Shown here piece after piece: positions 42,891 to 54,663 of a stretch of DNA of 64,000 nt. Within the stretch, counting starts at the first letter, position 1. Each line of letters begins with the position of its first letter. The DNA comes from an uncultured Microbacterium sp. (GTDB lineage: Bacteria > Actinomycetota > Actinomycetes > Actinomycetales > Microbacteriaceae). Location: the NCBI GenBank assembly GCA_913774665.1, contig CAJYHN010000012.1:274299-338298 (forward strand). The letters are read 5' to 3'. The translations under genes were made by a program, and so were the position numbers. The notes under the pieces are model-generated. The model did not search any database and was not told the DNA's origin. It worked only from the letters and a program-made list of their open reading frames with translations.

Positions 42891-43952
42891 TCACTCGACG
42901 AGCTGGCGCTCCTTCTCGGCCAGCGTGCGCTCGACGGCGGCGGCCACGCGCTCGTCCTCGGCCTGCTGGGCCCGGCGACGGCGCTCGCGCAGCAGACGGG
43001 GACCGAAGACCGCCCCCGCGACGATCAGCGCGATCAGGAGCAGCAGCGGCCACGGAACCGCCCACCCGAACGTCGACACCTCGATCGGATCGAGGGTCGA
43101 GATGGAGCCCGCGGCATCCGTCACGACCGGGGTCGCCGACACCGACGCGATCAACACCCCCATCGCGGCCACCGCGGGAACCCGCACGTCGCGCTCCCAG
43201 CTCTCGCCGGGCAGCAGGGTGGGGGCGGCATCCCCCGGCGCGGCGTCGAGACGCGCGAACCCGAACGGACCCGCGACCGCGTCGGTCTCGTCGGCCGCGA
43301 GCGAAACGTTGCCGGTGTTGTGCAGGCGGTAGTGCACGGTGGCATCACCGAAGAGGAAGGGCACGAAACCGCCGTCCCACGCGACGCGCAGGTCGTCGAC
43401 GGTGAGCGCGGGGGCGAGGTCTCCCCCGACGCGAATGCCGGTGCGGATGCCGAGGCGACGATCGACGTTGACGTTCGCGGAGGCGTCGGCGACCGTGAGC
43501 GAGGTGACGACCCCGCCCGCATAGTCGCCCGGGGTGGCGTTCTGGGGCACGTCGACCGCGAACGCCACCTCGACCGTCTGCCCGGCCGGGACAGTCACAT
43601 GAGGCTGCGGCACGGTGACCCACGCCCCCACGCCCACCGACTGCTCGCCGGCGACGCGCAGATCGAGTGCGCCGGTCGAGGTCGTGTAGCCGTCGGCGGC
43701 GTACACGTCGAGCTCGACGGCCTCGGCGCCGCGGTTCGCGACCACGAGGGCGTCGTCGAGGTGGGCGCCGGGGTTCAGCGCGTAGCTGTAGTTCGTGCGA
43801 TCGGCGCCGAGCGCGTTCGAGGCGGTCCGCACGGTCCAGGTCACGTCGTCGGTCGCGGCCAGGGCGGGCGCGGCACTCCATGCGCCCCCGGCGACCAGAG
43901 CGGTGGCGAGGGCGAGAGCGGCGACCCGCGGGAGGGAGGGCAGTCGAGTCAT
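42891..43952 (-). CDS. DUF916 (WxL-interacting, peptidoglycan-binding) domain protein
   Basis: A 353-residue cell-surface protein. Signal peptide to about residue 32 (VAGGAWSAAPALA), then a DUF916 region: TWTVRTASNALGADRTNYSY, YALNPGAHLDDALVVANRG and VPAGQTVEVAFAVDVPQNAT, followed by GDYAGGVVTSL. Near the C-terminus lies a membrane segment (WPLLLLIALIVAGAVFGP) and a basic coiled-coil tail with many Arg and Glu. In Firmicutes DUF916 proteins bind WxL proteins and peptidoglycan. It follows the metallophosphoesterase gene, with a hairpin between them. Confidence 0.82.
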   Translation of the reverse strand: MTRLPSLPRVAALALATALVAGGAWSAAPALAATDDVTWTVRTASNALGADRTNYSYALNPGAHLDDALVVANRGAEAVELDVYAADGYTTSTGALDLRVAGEQSVGVGAWVTVPQPHVTVPAGQTVEVAFAVDVPQNATPGDYAGGVVTSLTVADASANVNVDRRLGIRTGIRVGGDLAPALTVDDLRVAWDGGFVPFLFGDATVHYRLHNTGNVSLAADETDAVAGPFGFARLDAAPGDAAPTLLPGESWERDVRVPAVAAMGVLIASVSATPVVTDAAGSISTLDPIEVSTFGWAVPWPLLLLIALIVAGAVFGPRLLRERRRRAQQAEDERVAAAVERTLAEKERQLVE

Positions 43953-43973
43953 GGGGGGATCCTTCGAGAGGGT

Positions 43974-44004
43974 CACCGGCGGGGAGACGAGCTCCCCGCC
44001 GGTG
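43974..44004 (-). terminator. Intercistronic 13-bp hairpin between the metallophosphoesterase and DUF916 genes
   Basis: CACCGGCGGGGAG (43974-43986) pairs perfectly with its complement at 43992-44004 around a 5-nt loop. It lies in the 65-nt gap inside the operon and would terminate part of the transcription before the DUF916 gene, so both full-length and short mRNAs are likely. Confidence 0.7.
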
Positions 44005-44017
44005 CTGTTCGCCGTGG

Positions 44018-46009
44018 TCAGCCGGCCAGGGCGGTGAGGGTCAGGGTCGCGCGGTAGCTTCCCTTGTCGATGGTGTTGGGGATCTTCAGGTCGAGGTCGG
44101 CGCCGACGACTCCGGCGCTGCGGTCGTGACCGGTGGGGGCCGCGCCGAGCAGACGCGAGACCGACAGACCATCGCCGCCGTCGTACCCGGAGTTCACCGC
44201 GGCGCCCGCGACGGCTCCGGCACCCGGGGTGACGACCTTCGGTGCCCAACCGAGGAACGAGCCCTTGAACGTCTTGCCGTCGTCGACGAAGTCGCCCACC
44301 GACGCCGAGACCGACCACGGCGACTTGCTCGCGCGGGTGTCGGTGACCGTGATCGGGTTGATCTGACCGGTGGCCTCGAAGTACTGCAGGTTCTTCTCCT
44401 GCGCGGTGCCCATGTCGACCAGGCCGTTGTGACCGTTGATCGTCCACCCGAACTCACCGGGGGCGCTGGTGGGCACGTCGACCTGGATGTCCTGTCCGTC
44501 GCCGTGGTTGGGGTGGATGGTGACCTCGTCCTGGATGGAGCCGACGGCCTCGGCCGGCTTCGTGCCGTTCTCCGGCCCGCACCAGAGGACGTTGCCCTTC
44601 TCGACGGCCGCGTTGGGCGCCTGGCAGTTGCCCGATCGGATGTTCTGAACGATCAACTGATCCTTCTTCACCTGCACCTTGACGTACGTGCGCACGTGCT
44701 CCTGGTTCTGCACCGAGTTGTACCAGTAGTTCGCCGGGTTCAGCGGGTCGGCGCCGTTCCCGGCTCCGCTGGTGCCGCTGCTGTCGGGCGTGGTGATGTC
44801 GTAGTACTTAGAGCCGGATGCCGAGTTGGCGGTGACGTACACGACGCCGCCGGGGCCCTCGAAGACCTCGTCCTGACCGGGCTTCTCGTCGGCGTTCGCC
44901 TTGGCGCCGTTCTTGATCTCGTACGAGCGCGAGTAGCTGTGGTCGTGGCCCTGGAGCACCAGATCGACGCCGAGCTTCGAGAAGGCGGTGGGGAAGTCGG
45001 TGCGACGGACCTTGTTGTCGGAGTCCTTCGCGTGATCCGCCGGCGAGTAGATCGCGTGGTGGTACACGAGCACCGTGTACTTGGCATCCGCTCCGTGCTT
45101 GTTGACGACGTCGGTGACGTACGAGATGTGCGCGTCGTCACCGCCGCCGCCCTGCGAGGTGGCGTAGCTGTTGCTGTTCAGGTCGATGTACAGCACGTCC
45201 TTGTAGATGAACCAGTAGTCACCGCCCGACTCGGTGCCGAGGCCGCTCGAGCCCTTGCGGTAGTACGCGGCGGACCGGTCGGTGTTGGGGGTGTACAGGT
45301 GCTGCTCGTAGGCCTTGCCACCCACGTCGTGGTTACCGATCGTCGCGGCCCAGGGGTACTGACGAAGCTGATCCGGCGCGAGGAAGGCGTCCCACTGCGA
45401 TTCGGTGTTCGCGCTCTCGACCTGGTCGCCGCCTGAGACGAGGATCTCCGCGTTCGGGTTGGCGTTGAGGGCGACGTTCATGGTGTCCTGCCACCCCGCC
45501 TGGTCCTTCGCCGTATCCTTCGACGAGCCGATCTGCGGGTCGCCGAAGAAGAGGAAGTCGTAGTCGCCCTCGAACGACTGCGTCTTGAAGGCGTATGTGT
45601 TCGACCAGTTGCCCTCGGAGCCGACGCGGTACGAGTACGCCGTGTTCTCGGCGAGGCCGGTGATCGTCGCGTGACGGTTGAAGCCGCCGCTGGAGGCGAT
45701 GTTCGCCGTTCCGGATGCCGAGAAGGTCGTCGCCGACGCCGGGAACTGGCCGCCCGTCAGCGCCGAGGTGGGGGCGAGCTGCACCGTCTGGGCGGTGTCG
45801 GCCGAGGAGTACCAGGTCACGATGCGCTGCGACTGGTCGGCACCGACGCCGAGGATGACGCCGGTGAGGGTGGCCGTGGTGTCGGCCATCGCCGCGGGGA
45901 CGCTCGCCACGCCCGTGAGGACGAGGGAGGCGCCGACCGCGGCGGTTGCGATCCACGAGACACGGCGACGCGTGCGCGTCCCGTGCGACGTCGATGCGGT
46001 GAGGAACAT
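44018..46009 (-). CDS. Secreted purple-acid-phosphatase-like metallophosphoesterase with C-terminal WxL-like domain
   Basis: A 663-residue secreted protein. Signal peptide about 1-42 (VGASLVLTGVASVPAAMA). A purple acid phosphatase N-terminal domain (IVTWYSSADTAQTVQL) precedes the metallophosphoesterase motifs FFGDPQIG, SGGDQVES, IGNHDVGG, VYHHAIYSP and QGHDHSYSRSY. The last 165 residues (about 499-663) read like a WxL surface domain: PITVTDTRASKSPWSVSASV, then a GWAPKV segment and closing beta strands SYRATLTLTALAG. That would tie it to peptidoglycan together with the DUF916 neighbour. ATG 46009 suits the signal peptide. Substrate and exact metal are unknown. Confidence 0.83.
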   Translation of the reverse strand: MFLTASTSHGTRTRRRVSWIATAAVGASLVLTGVASVPAAMADTTATLTGVILGVGADQSQRIVTWYSSADTAQTVQLAPTSALTGGQFPASATTFSASGTANIASSGGFNRHATITGLAENTAYSYRVGSEGNWSNTYAFKTQSFEGDYDFLFFGDPQIGSSKDTAKDQAGWQDTMNVALNANPNAEILVSGGDQVESANTESQWDAFLAPDQLRQYPWAATIGNHDVGGKAYEQHLYTPNTDRSAAYYRKGSSGLGTESGGDYWFIYKDVLYIDLNSNSYATSQGGGGDDAHISYVTDVVNKHGADAKYTVLVYHHAIYSPADHAKDSDNKVRRTDFPTAFSKLGVDLVLQGHDHSYSRSYEIKNGAKANADEKPGQDEVFEGPGGVVYVTANSASGSKYYDITTPDSSGTSGAGNGADPLNPANYWYNSVQNQEHVRTYVKVQVKKDQLIVQNIRSGNCQAPNAAVEKGNVLWCGPENGTKPAEAVGSIQDEVTIHPNHGDGQDIQVDVPTSAPGEFGWTINGHNGLVDMGTAQEKNLQYFEATGQINPITVTDTRASKSPWSVSASVGDFVDDGKTFKGSFLGWAPKVVTPGAGAVAGAAVNSGYDGGDGLSVSRLLGAAPTGHDRSAGVVGADLDLKIPNTIDKGSYRATLTLTALAG

Positions 46010-46140
46010 GGCTGTCCGTTTCTTTCGAGGGGGTCTCTGGTGCGCACTCACCGATGGCGAGCGCGTCCCACGCTCCGCCCGCCGGGTGTCGTGCGAGTGA
46101 ATTGTCGACTCAGCACACGTATCGGCTGCGCCAACACCCG

Positions 46141-47358
46141 TCACTCGATGCCGAGGATGCGCTGCACGAACCAGACGAGTCCCGCGACGGTGACGACGAC
46201 CGCGATCGCGGCGCTCACCCACATCCCCACGCGCGGAGCGCGACGGCGCAGCAGCACCAGCAAGGGGAAGACGATCACGATGATGCCGATCTGCACGGCC
46301 TCGATGCCCACGTTGAACACCAGCAATGACCACAGCAGCGTCCACGACCACGGCTCGTCGATCCCGAGCGCCGAGGCGAAGCCGAGGCCGTGCACGAGAC
46401 CGAAGACGAACACGACAGCGACGCGCAGCCAGCCCGCGCGGTCGAGCCGCAGGAAGCCGTGGGCCTTCGACAAGTCCTCGTCGGCCTGATCGCGGCGGAT
46501 CAGACGCCAGAGGTACCACGCCGCCACCACCGCGATCGAGAGGGCGATGGTCGGCTCCACCACCTCGGGGGGAGCGGCGATCACCCCGGTCGCGGCGAGG
46601 ATGAACGTCACCGAGTGCGCGATGGTGAACGTCGTCGCGGCGATCACGATCTCGCGAAGGCGCCGGGATCCGACGATCAGCGCGAGGAGGAAGAGGATGT
46701 GGTCGATCCCGGTCAGCAGGTGCTCGGCGCCGAGACGGAAGAACTCCCAGAAGCGCTCGAGCGGCGACTGCGCGGTGGTGAACGAGGGGTGCTCGGTATC
46801 CAGCACGGTGCTGCCCTCGTGCAGGTCGAGGTCGTACGTGAGGATCGTCTTGGTGTCGGTGACATAACCCTCGGCGTCGGGGAAGAGCGAAGCCGTGATC
46901 TCGTGTCCGTTCTCGGATGGCGGGCAGGCGTCTTCGAGGGTGACGACGGCATAGGGCACTCCGTCCTGCCGCGTCATCGAGATGTCATCCTCCATGCGCG
47001 GAGTGCACGACGCTCCCGCGGCGGTGATCCGGAACCGCTCGGTGACGTAGCGGCCGATCGTGTCGCGGTGCGCGGTGAGCACGGCGGCCTGCGCGGTCGC
47101 GTCGCCGTCCTGGAACGCGGCCATCCCCTCCTGGTAGAGCGGGTCGTCCTTCTCGGCATCGGCGGCCGAGACGACGAGCAGGTCGTACTCGAGCTGCAGT
47201 TCCGCACGCACGACGCCGGTGCCGCCGCTCTCGAGGTTCGCGTAGACGACCGACAGGATGCCGTGGGCCGAGGCCGGCACCGCCAGGGACAGCAGCGCCG
47301 CGATCCCCGCGGCCACGAGCAGGACGCGCAAGAGGACGCGCCGAACAGAGTCAGACAT
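46141..47358 (-). CDS. HupE/UreJ-family membrane protein
   Basis: A 405-residue protein: signal-like segment 8-31 ending SAHG, an extracytoplasmic domain of about 170 residues with two cysteines (Cys about 110 and 136), and six or more transmembrane segments starting with LGAEHLLTGIDHILFLLALIVGSRRL, the HupE/UreJ_2 hallmark, and FVFGLVHGLGFASALG. Members are proposed metal (nickel or other divalent) transporters. ATG 47358 gives the best signal peptide. It is upstream of the metallophosphoesterase on the same strand, 131 nt apart. Confidence 0.8.
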   Translation of the reverse strand: MSDSVRRVLLRVLLVAAGIAALLSLAVPASAHGILSVVYANLESGGTGVVRAELQLEYDLLVVSAADAEKDDPLYQEGMAAFQDGDATAQAAVLTAHRDTIGRYVTERFRITAAGASCTPRMEDDISMTRQDGVPYAVVTLEDACPPSENGHEITASLFPDAEGYVTDTKTILTYDLDLHEGSTVLDTEHPSFTTAQSPLERFWEFFRLGAEHLLTGIDHILFLLALIVGSRRLREIVIAATTFTIAHSVTFILAATGVIAAPPEVVEPTIALSIAVVAAWYLWRLIRRDQADEDLSKAHGFLRLDRAGWLRVAVVFVFGLVHGLGFASALGIDEPWSWTLLWSLLVFNVGIEAVQIGIIVIVFPLLVLLRRRAPRVGMWVSAAIAVVVTVAGLVWFVQRILGIE

Positions 47359-47482
47359 GTGCACCTTTCCGTCGGAGATCGTGCGCGCTCGTCGTGAACG
47401 GTTGCCCGCGATGGGGCGAACGGAAACGGAACGTGCGGGCGGTGTTCTCCTGCGCGCCACCTGCACCGTTCAGGGTGAGGGG

Positions 47483-48139
47483 GTGAAGCGACGGGTCCTG
47501 GCCGCGGTGTCGACGGCGGCGGTGGTGGCGGTCCTCGCGGGCTGTGCGAGCGACGAGGGATGGTCGGAGGTGCGCCCCGCCCCCGCGGCCGTCGGCTCTC
47601 CCGCGCCCGGCTTCGCCCCCGCGACCGCTCCGGCTCCCGAGTCGACGCGCACTCCCGCCCCCGGTTCGTGGAACGGGGTGTCCGCCCCCGCGGGATACCG
47701 GGTCGTCCTTCTCACCGTGGGCGACGACGCCCCCACCGCGACCCTCGTCGCCGCTGTCCGCGATTGGGCGGAAGAGATCCACGCCGACCTGCGCGTGGTG
47801 CACGCCGACGACGACATGATCGACGGGGCCGTGCGCGCGATGGACCTCAATCCCGACCTGATCATCAGCGCGGGAGACGCCCTCGTCGACCCGCTCGCGA
47901 CGGTGACCGCGAACCACCTCGACCACCAATTCCTCATCGTCGGCGCCGAGCTCGCCGAGCCGACCGAGAACGTCACCGCGGCGGACTGGACGGGAGCCGC
48001 CTACCGCGGCGAGGGCCTGGGCACCGCGGCCGCCTACGACCCGGGAACGTTCACGCCCGAGCGCGCGGGCGCGGCGGTGCGCGCGGGGGTCGCGGCCGTG
48101 CTCACGGGCCTCCGCGGCATCGTGCTCTGGATCGACTGA
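47483..48139 (+). CDS. Secreted lipoprotein resembling a BMP/periplasmic-binding N-lobe
   Basis: A 218-residue lipoprotein: VKRRVLAAVSTAAVVAVLAGC ends in lipobox LAGC, then a Pro/Ala/Thr-rich linker and a domain with Rossmann-like alternation: GYRVVLLTVGDDAPTATLVA, PDLIISAGDALVDPLATVTA, FLIVGAELAEP and RGIVLWID. The middle resembles the first lobe of BMP-type solute-binding proteins, but a second lobe is absent, so it is short for that family. GTG 47483 directly follows GGGTGAGG. No transporter genes adjoin. Divergent from the HupE gene. Confidence 0.65.
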   Translation: MKRRVLAAVSTAAVVAVLAGCASDEGWSEVRPAPAAVGSPAPGFAPATAPAPESTRTPAPGSWNGVSAPAGYRVVLLTVGDDAPTATLVAAVRDWAEEIHADLRVVHADDDMIDGAVRAMDLNPDLIISAGDALVDPLATVTANHLDHQFLIVGAELAEPTENVTAADWTGAAYRGEGLGTAAAYDPGTFTPERAGAAVRAGVAAVLTGLRGIVLWID

Positions 48140-48170
48140 TCCGGGATGCCGGCGCCCGGCGCGACGGGCA

Positions 48171-48210
48171 CGGGCCCGAGCGCGCGGGAGCGGGTCCGAG
48201 CGCGCGGGAG
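48171..48210. repeat. Two tandem 20-bp units, one mismatch
   Basis: 48171-48190 and 48191-48210 are the same 20-mer (CGGGCCCGAGCGCGCGGGAG) with one C/T difference, in the gap between the lipoprotein and the LAxTG protein, just before the latter stop codon. Confidence 0.8.
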
Positions 48211-48212
48211 TG

Positions 48213-48596
48213 TCAGGCGCGACGACGGCGGCGCAGGGCGACGAGCCCCAGCCCCAGTGCGGCGACTCCGGCGGCCGCCGCGGCGACGAGCACGGTGGGG
48301 TCGACTCCGGTGACGGCGAGGGGGCCGGCGGCGGGGGTCGGTGAAATCGCCGGTGTCGGGGCCACGGGAGGCGACGGGGCGACGGCCGTCGGCGAAGGAC
48401 TCGCGGTGGTGGTCGGCGACGCCGCGCGTCCCGGGACGGTGACGACGATGGTCTGCGCGCCGGATGCGTCGCCGGGGGGAACCGGAGAGGGTGCGAGAGC
48501 GAGCACGACTGCCATGACCACCGCGACGGACACGAGACACCACCTCCGTTGTGCACTGTCGTCGGACCGAGTGGCCGCCCGCCCGACGCCAGACAT
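48213..48596 (-). CDS. Small Pro/Thr/Ser-rich surface protein with LAVTG sortase signal
   Basis: A 127-residue protein: hydrophobic signal-like segment at about 20-38, a Pro/Ser/Thr/Ala-rich stalk (PTTTASPSPTAVAPSPP), and the class E sort signal LAVTG near residue 93, followed by a membrane segment (VLVAAAAAGVAALGLGLVAL) and RRRRRA. It has no other domain, so it may be a stalk or matrix protein on the cell surface. Start at 48596 is the longest; a downstream ATG within the signal is also possible. Confidence 0.7.
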   Translation of the reverse strand: MSGVGRAATRSDDSAQRRWCLVSVAVVMAVVLALAPSPVPPGDASGAQTIVVTVPGRAASPTTTASPSPTAVAPSPPVAPTPAISPTPAAGPLAVTGVDPTVLVAAAAAGVAALGLGLVALRRRRRA

Positions 48597-48736
48597 CCAC
48601 CCGGGTAACGACGGGCGAACGACAGGAGTGGCAAAAGGTCAGACCACTGCACAGGTCTTACCTGAGTGATATTTTCGGCGTTTCTTTCGCGCGAGAACGG
48701 CGCAATCCCCGCCAGCAGGTCGCCTAGCTTCGGGTC

Positions 48737-49614
48737 ATGGCCGGTTCTTCCCCCTCCTTCCCCGCGAGCGCTTCCGCTCCCCCGGGTCCCCGGCGCGCGG
48801 TGTTCTTCGTCTCGGACAGCACGGGCATCACCGCTGAGACCCTCGGCAGCGCCCTGCTCGCCAACTTCCCCGGCACGGCCTTCGAGCGTCGTACGGTGCC
48901 GTTCGTCGGGACGGTGACCCCGGTCGAGGCGGTGATCGAATCGCTGCGGGAGACCGCCCGCACGGGCGAGGGGCCCATCGTCTTCGCCACGATTAAGGAC
49001 GCCGGCATCCGTCGACGCCTCGCCGAGGGCGCCGCAGTGGTCATCGATCTGCTCGCCGGCCACCTCACCGAGCTCGAGACCGCCCTCGACACGGCAGCCG
49101 AGACGCGCGCCGGGCAGTACCACGGCCTGGGCGACCTCGAGCAGTACTTCGCCCGTATGCGCGCGGTCGAGTTCGCGATCGAGCACGACGACGGGCAGAG
49201 CCGCCGCGCGCTCGACAGCGCCGACGTCATCATCGTGGCGCCGTCTCGGTGCGGCAAGACGCCGACCACCATGTACCTCGCCCTGCACTACGGACTGCTG
49301 GTGGCGAACTATCCGCTGACCGACGACGACTTCCCCACCGACGCCCTGCCGCCGACCGTCGCCCCGCACGCCGAGCGGTGCTTCGGGCTCACCACCACCG
49401 CCCTGCGTCTCAGTCAGGTGCGGCACGAGCGCCGTCCGAACTCCACCTACGCCAGCCTCGCGCAGTGCACCCTCGAGATCCGCCGCGCCGAAGACCTCTA
49501 CCGACGCAACCGCATCCCCTTCCTCAGCTCCGCGACCCGGAGCGTCGAGGAGATGTCCGCCGTGATCCTGCAGTCGATGACGCTGCGGGACCGACCGAAC
49601 GAAAGGCCCCTCAC

Positions 49615-49618
<4 letters not shown>
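48737..49618 (+). CDS. PEP synthase regulatory kinase/pyrophosphorylase (PSRP, DUF299)
   Basis: A 293-residue bifunctional enzyme that phosphorylates (ADP-dependent) and dephosphorylates (Pi-dependent) phosphoenolpyruvate synthase or PPDK. Family motifs: [19 protein letters not shown] near residue 25, and the P-loop-like [20 protein letters not shown] near 167 with KTPT. A TAGCTT box 6 nt before ATG 48737 suggests a leaderless transcript. Its stop overlaps the ppsA ATG (ATGA), so regulator and target are translated together. Confidence 0.93.
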
Positions 49619-52032
<2,414 letters not shown>

Positions 52033-52037
52033 CGCCG

Positions 52038-52074
52038 ACGTCGGCCGGGTCGCCCCCACCGGCCCGGCCGACGT
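52038..52074. terminator. Convergent terminator between ppsA and the GntR gene
   Basis: ACGTCGGCCGGG (52038-52049) pairs perfectly with CCCGGCCGACGT (52063-52074) across a 13-nt loop, filling almost the whole 42-nt gap between the two stop codons. Confidence 0.8.
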
Positions 52075-52824
52075 TCAGTCGACGAAGAGAACCGATGACG
52101 CCCGGCGGATGTGGGCCTCGGTCGCGGCGGCGGCCCGATCGCCGTCTCGCGCCACGATGGCGTCGAAGATCGCGCGATGCTCCTTCTGCAGCAGCGCCGA
52201 CTGGTCTCCCCACGCGGCGTTGCGCTCGATCGCGTGCAGCAGGGGCACGCGCACCGCCTCGCGGATGGCGCCGGTCAGGGCGGCGGACAGGCTGCTGCCC
52301 GATGCATCCGCGATCGCGAGGTGGAAGCGGGTGTCCGCCTCGTTGAACGCCTGCCGGTCTCCGATCGCGGCATCGCCCGCGGCGAGCGCCTCGGCGATGC
52401 GCGCACGTCCGGGCTCGTCGAGCTGAGCGGCGGCCGACGCGGCGCTCGCGCGCTCCAGCACGACGCGCGCCTCGGTGACGTCCTGCACGGTGAAGTTCGA
52501 GAGGGCGACGTGCAGACGCAGGAAGCGGGTGAGCGCTTCGCGCGGCAGCGCGGCGACGAAGGTGCCGGCGGCGGCCCCGGCACCCGGCTGCGAGCGCAGG
52601 ACGCCCTGACTCTCGAGGACGCGCACCGCTTCGCGGACGCCGGCGCGACTCACTTCGAGGTTGGCGGCTAGCTCCCGCTCCGGGGGCAGCGCATCGCCCA
52701 CCTTGAGTGCACCCGAGAGGATCCGGTCCTCGATCACCTCGATGACGAGTTCGTGCGCGCGCGCCCTTTTGACGGGGAGCCAGAGGCCGTCCGCGGCCTC
52801 GTCGGAGGGAGAGGGGGATGCCAT
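52075..52824 (-). CDS. FadR/LldR-type GntR transcriptional regulator
   Basis: A 249-residue regulator: winged helix in residues 20-90 ([29 protein letters not shown]) and the FCD ligand domain ([31 protein letters not shown] with Asp/His metal ligands). Divergent from lctP-lldD, so it is the probable L-lactate-responsive repressor. ATG 52824 is the clear start. Together these fit the LldR model of coryne- and enterobacteria; naming it LldR is inference. Confidence 0.87.
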   Translation of the reverse strand: MASPSPSDEAADGLWLPVKRARAHELVIEVIEDRILSGALKVGDALPPERELAANLEVSRAGVREAVRVLESQGVLRSQPGAGAAAGTFVAALPREALTRFLRLHVALSNFTVQDVTEARVVLERASAASAAAQLDEPGRARIAEALAAGDAAIGDRQAFNEADTRFHLAIADASGSSLSAALTGAIREAVRVPLLHAIERNAAWGDQSALLQKEHRAIFDAIVARDGDRAAAATEAHIRRASSVLFVD

Positions 52825-52849
52825 GCGCTGCCGCCTTCGGAAGAGAGTG

Positions 52850-52896
52850 TTGACAGCGTACCGGTCGAGCCGTTACCGTGCGTTAGCGGTCTGACC
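52850..52896 (+). promoter_or_regulatory. lctP promoter with a GntR/FadR-type operator
   Basis: TTGACA (52850-52855) and TACCGT (52874-52879) form a -35/-10 pair with an 18-nt spacer. GGTCTGACC (52888-52896), a GGTC-T-GACC dyad like the TGGTnnnACCA-type sites of LldR/FadR regulators, covers the expected start site. GGAAGG lies 5-6 nt before lctP ATG 52946. Confidence 0.7.
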
Positions 52897-52945
52897 TCTA
52901 AATGGTCGGACGCTTCGCAACAACGACGTTCGAAGGAAGGCCCGC

Positions 52946-54634
52946 ATGTACACCCCCGAACTCGCGCCGATCGGCGCCAGCATCGTGACGTCGGCGCTCG
53001 TCGCGAGCCTGCCGTTCCTCACCGTCTTCGTGACGCTCGGAGTGCTGCGCTGGAAGGCCCATTGGGCGGGCCTGTCCGGTCTCGGCGTCGCTCTGCTCGT
53101 GGCCGTCCTCGGGTACCGCATGCCCGTGGACCTCGCCGCCCTCTCGGCCACCCAGGGCTTCGTCTTCGGCCTGTTCCCGATCATGTGGATCGTGCTCAAC
53201 GCCATCTGGCTCTACGAGCTGACCGTGCGCAGCGGCCGCTTCGAAGACCTGCGCCTCGTCATCAACGCCCTGAGCGACGATCCGCGCATCCAGGCGATCA
53301 TCATCGCCTTCGGCTTCGGCGGCCTGCTCGAGGCCCTCGCCGGCTTCGGTGCCCCGGTCGCGATCACCGGCGTCATGCTCATGGCCGTCGGGTTCACCCC
53401 GATGCGCGCCGCCGTCATCGTGCTGCTGGCCAACACGGCCCCCGTCGCCTTCGGGGCGGTCGGCACCCCGATCGTCACCGCCGGCAGCCTGACGGGGATC
53501 GACTACCACGAGATCGGCGCCTACGTCGGGCATCAGACCCCGCTCGTCGCCCTGTTCGTCCCGTTCATCCTCGTGCTCCTCGCCGACGGCTGGCGCGGCC
53601 TGAAAGAGACCTGGCCCGCCGCGCTCACCTTCGGCGTGGTGTTCTCGATCGCCCAGTGGGTCAGCGCGACCTGGATCTCGGTCGAGCTGACCGACATCGT
53701 GGCGTCCCTCGCCGGAATCGCCGCCGCGGTCGTCCTGCTGCGCTTCTGGCAGCCGCGCGGCACCACCGCCGCCCGCGAGCGCCTGCTGAAGGAGCGCTCC
53801 GCGAGCCTGGTGGGCGCGGGCGTGACCACCTCGGGCGGCGGCACCGGATCCGCGGATGCCGACACCTCGACGCAAGGCCCGCGACTGACGCCGCGCACGG
53901 TCTTCTTCGCCCTCTTCCCGTATCTGCTCGTGGTCGTCGTCTTCTCGCTCGCGAAGCTGTGGAGCCCGCTGAAGACCTTTCTCACGGCCACCGACGTCAA
54001 GATCCCGTGGCCCGGCCTGGACGGCAACATCCTCACCGCGAGCGGCAAAGCCGCCACCTCGACGGTCTATACGCTCGGGTGGCTGTCGTCGGCGGGCAGC
54101 CTGCTCGTCATCTGCGGGATCGTCGTGGCGCTGGTGTACCGACTGCCACTGCGCGAAGCCGCACGCACGTGGTGGCAGACGCTGGTCAAGCTCCGCTTCT
54201 CGCTGCTCACCGTCGGCTCGGTCCTCGCCCTCGCCTACGTCATGAACATGTCGGGTATGACCCTCACCATCGGCGCCTGGATCGCCGGCACCGGCGCCCT
54301 GTTCGCCTTCCTCTCGCCGATCCTCGGCTGGTTCGGCACCGCCGTGACCGGCTCCGACACCAGCGCCAACGCCCTGTTCGCCACGCTGCAGCAGAGCGCA
54401 GCGGTGCAGGCGGGCATCGACCCGACCCTCCTCGTCGCCGCCAACACCTCCGGTGGCGTCATCGGCAAGATGATCAGTCCGCAGAACCTCGCGATCGCCG
54501 CGACCGCCGTCGGTCTCGTCGGCCAAGAGGCCACCATCCTTCGGAAGGTCATCTGGTGGAGCCTCGGCATGCTCGCGGTCATGTGCCTGCTGGTGGGCCT
54601 GCAGTCCTCCGTTCTGTCGTGGATGCTCCCGTAA
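52946..54634 (+). CDS. lctP: L-lactate permease
   Basis: A 562-residue transporter of the LctP family with about 13 hydrophobic segments. The opening [21 protein letters not shown], the segment [21 protein letters not shown] and the C-terminal [21 protein letters not shown] match the LctP signatures. It imports lactate (and probably glycolate). lldD follows 29 nt downstream; expression is likely relieved by lactate through the divergent GntR regulator. Confidence 0.92.
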   Translation: MYTPELAPIGASIVTSALVASLPFLTVFVTLGVLRWKAHWAGLSGLGVALLVAVLGYRMPVDLAALSATQGFVFGLFPIMWIVLNAIWLYELTVRSGRFEDLRLVINALSDDPRIQAIIIAFGFGGLLEALAGFGAPVAITGVMLMAVGFTPMRAAVIVLLANTAPVAFGAVGTPIVTAGSLTGIDYHEIGAYVGHQTPLVALFVPFILVLLADGWRGLKETWPAALTFGVVFSIAQWVSATWISVELTDIVASLAGIAAAVVLLRFWQPRGTTAARERLLKERSASLVGAGVTTSGGGTGSADADTSTQGPRLTPRTVFFALFPYLLVVVVFSLAKLWSPLKTFLTATDVKIPWPGLDGNILTASGKAATSTVYTLGWLSSAGSLLVICGIVVALVYRLPLREAARTWWQTLVKLRFSLLTVGSVLALAYVMNMSGMTLTIGAWIAGTGALFAFLSPILGWFGTAVTGSDTSANALFATLQQSAAVQAGIDPTLLVAANTSGGVIGKMISPQNLAIAATAVGLVGQEATILRKVIWWSLGMLAVMCLLVGLQSSVLSWMLP

Positions 54635-54663
54635 CCCGTCCCCCCTCATCCGAAAGGCACGCC

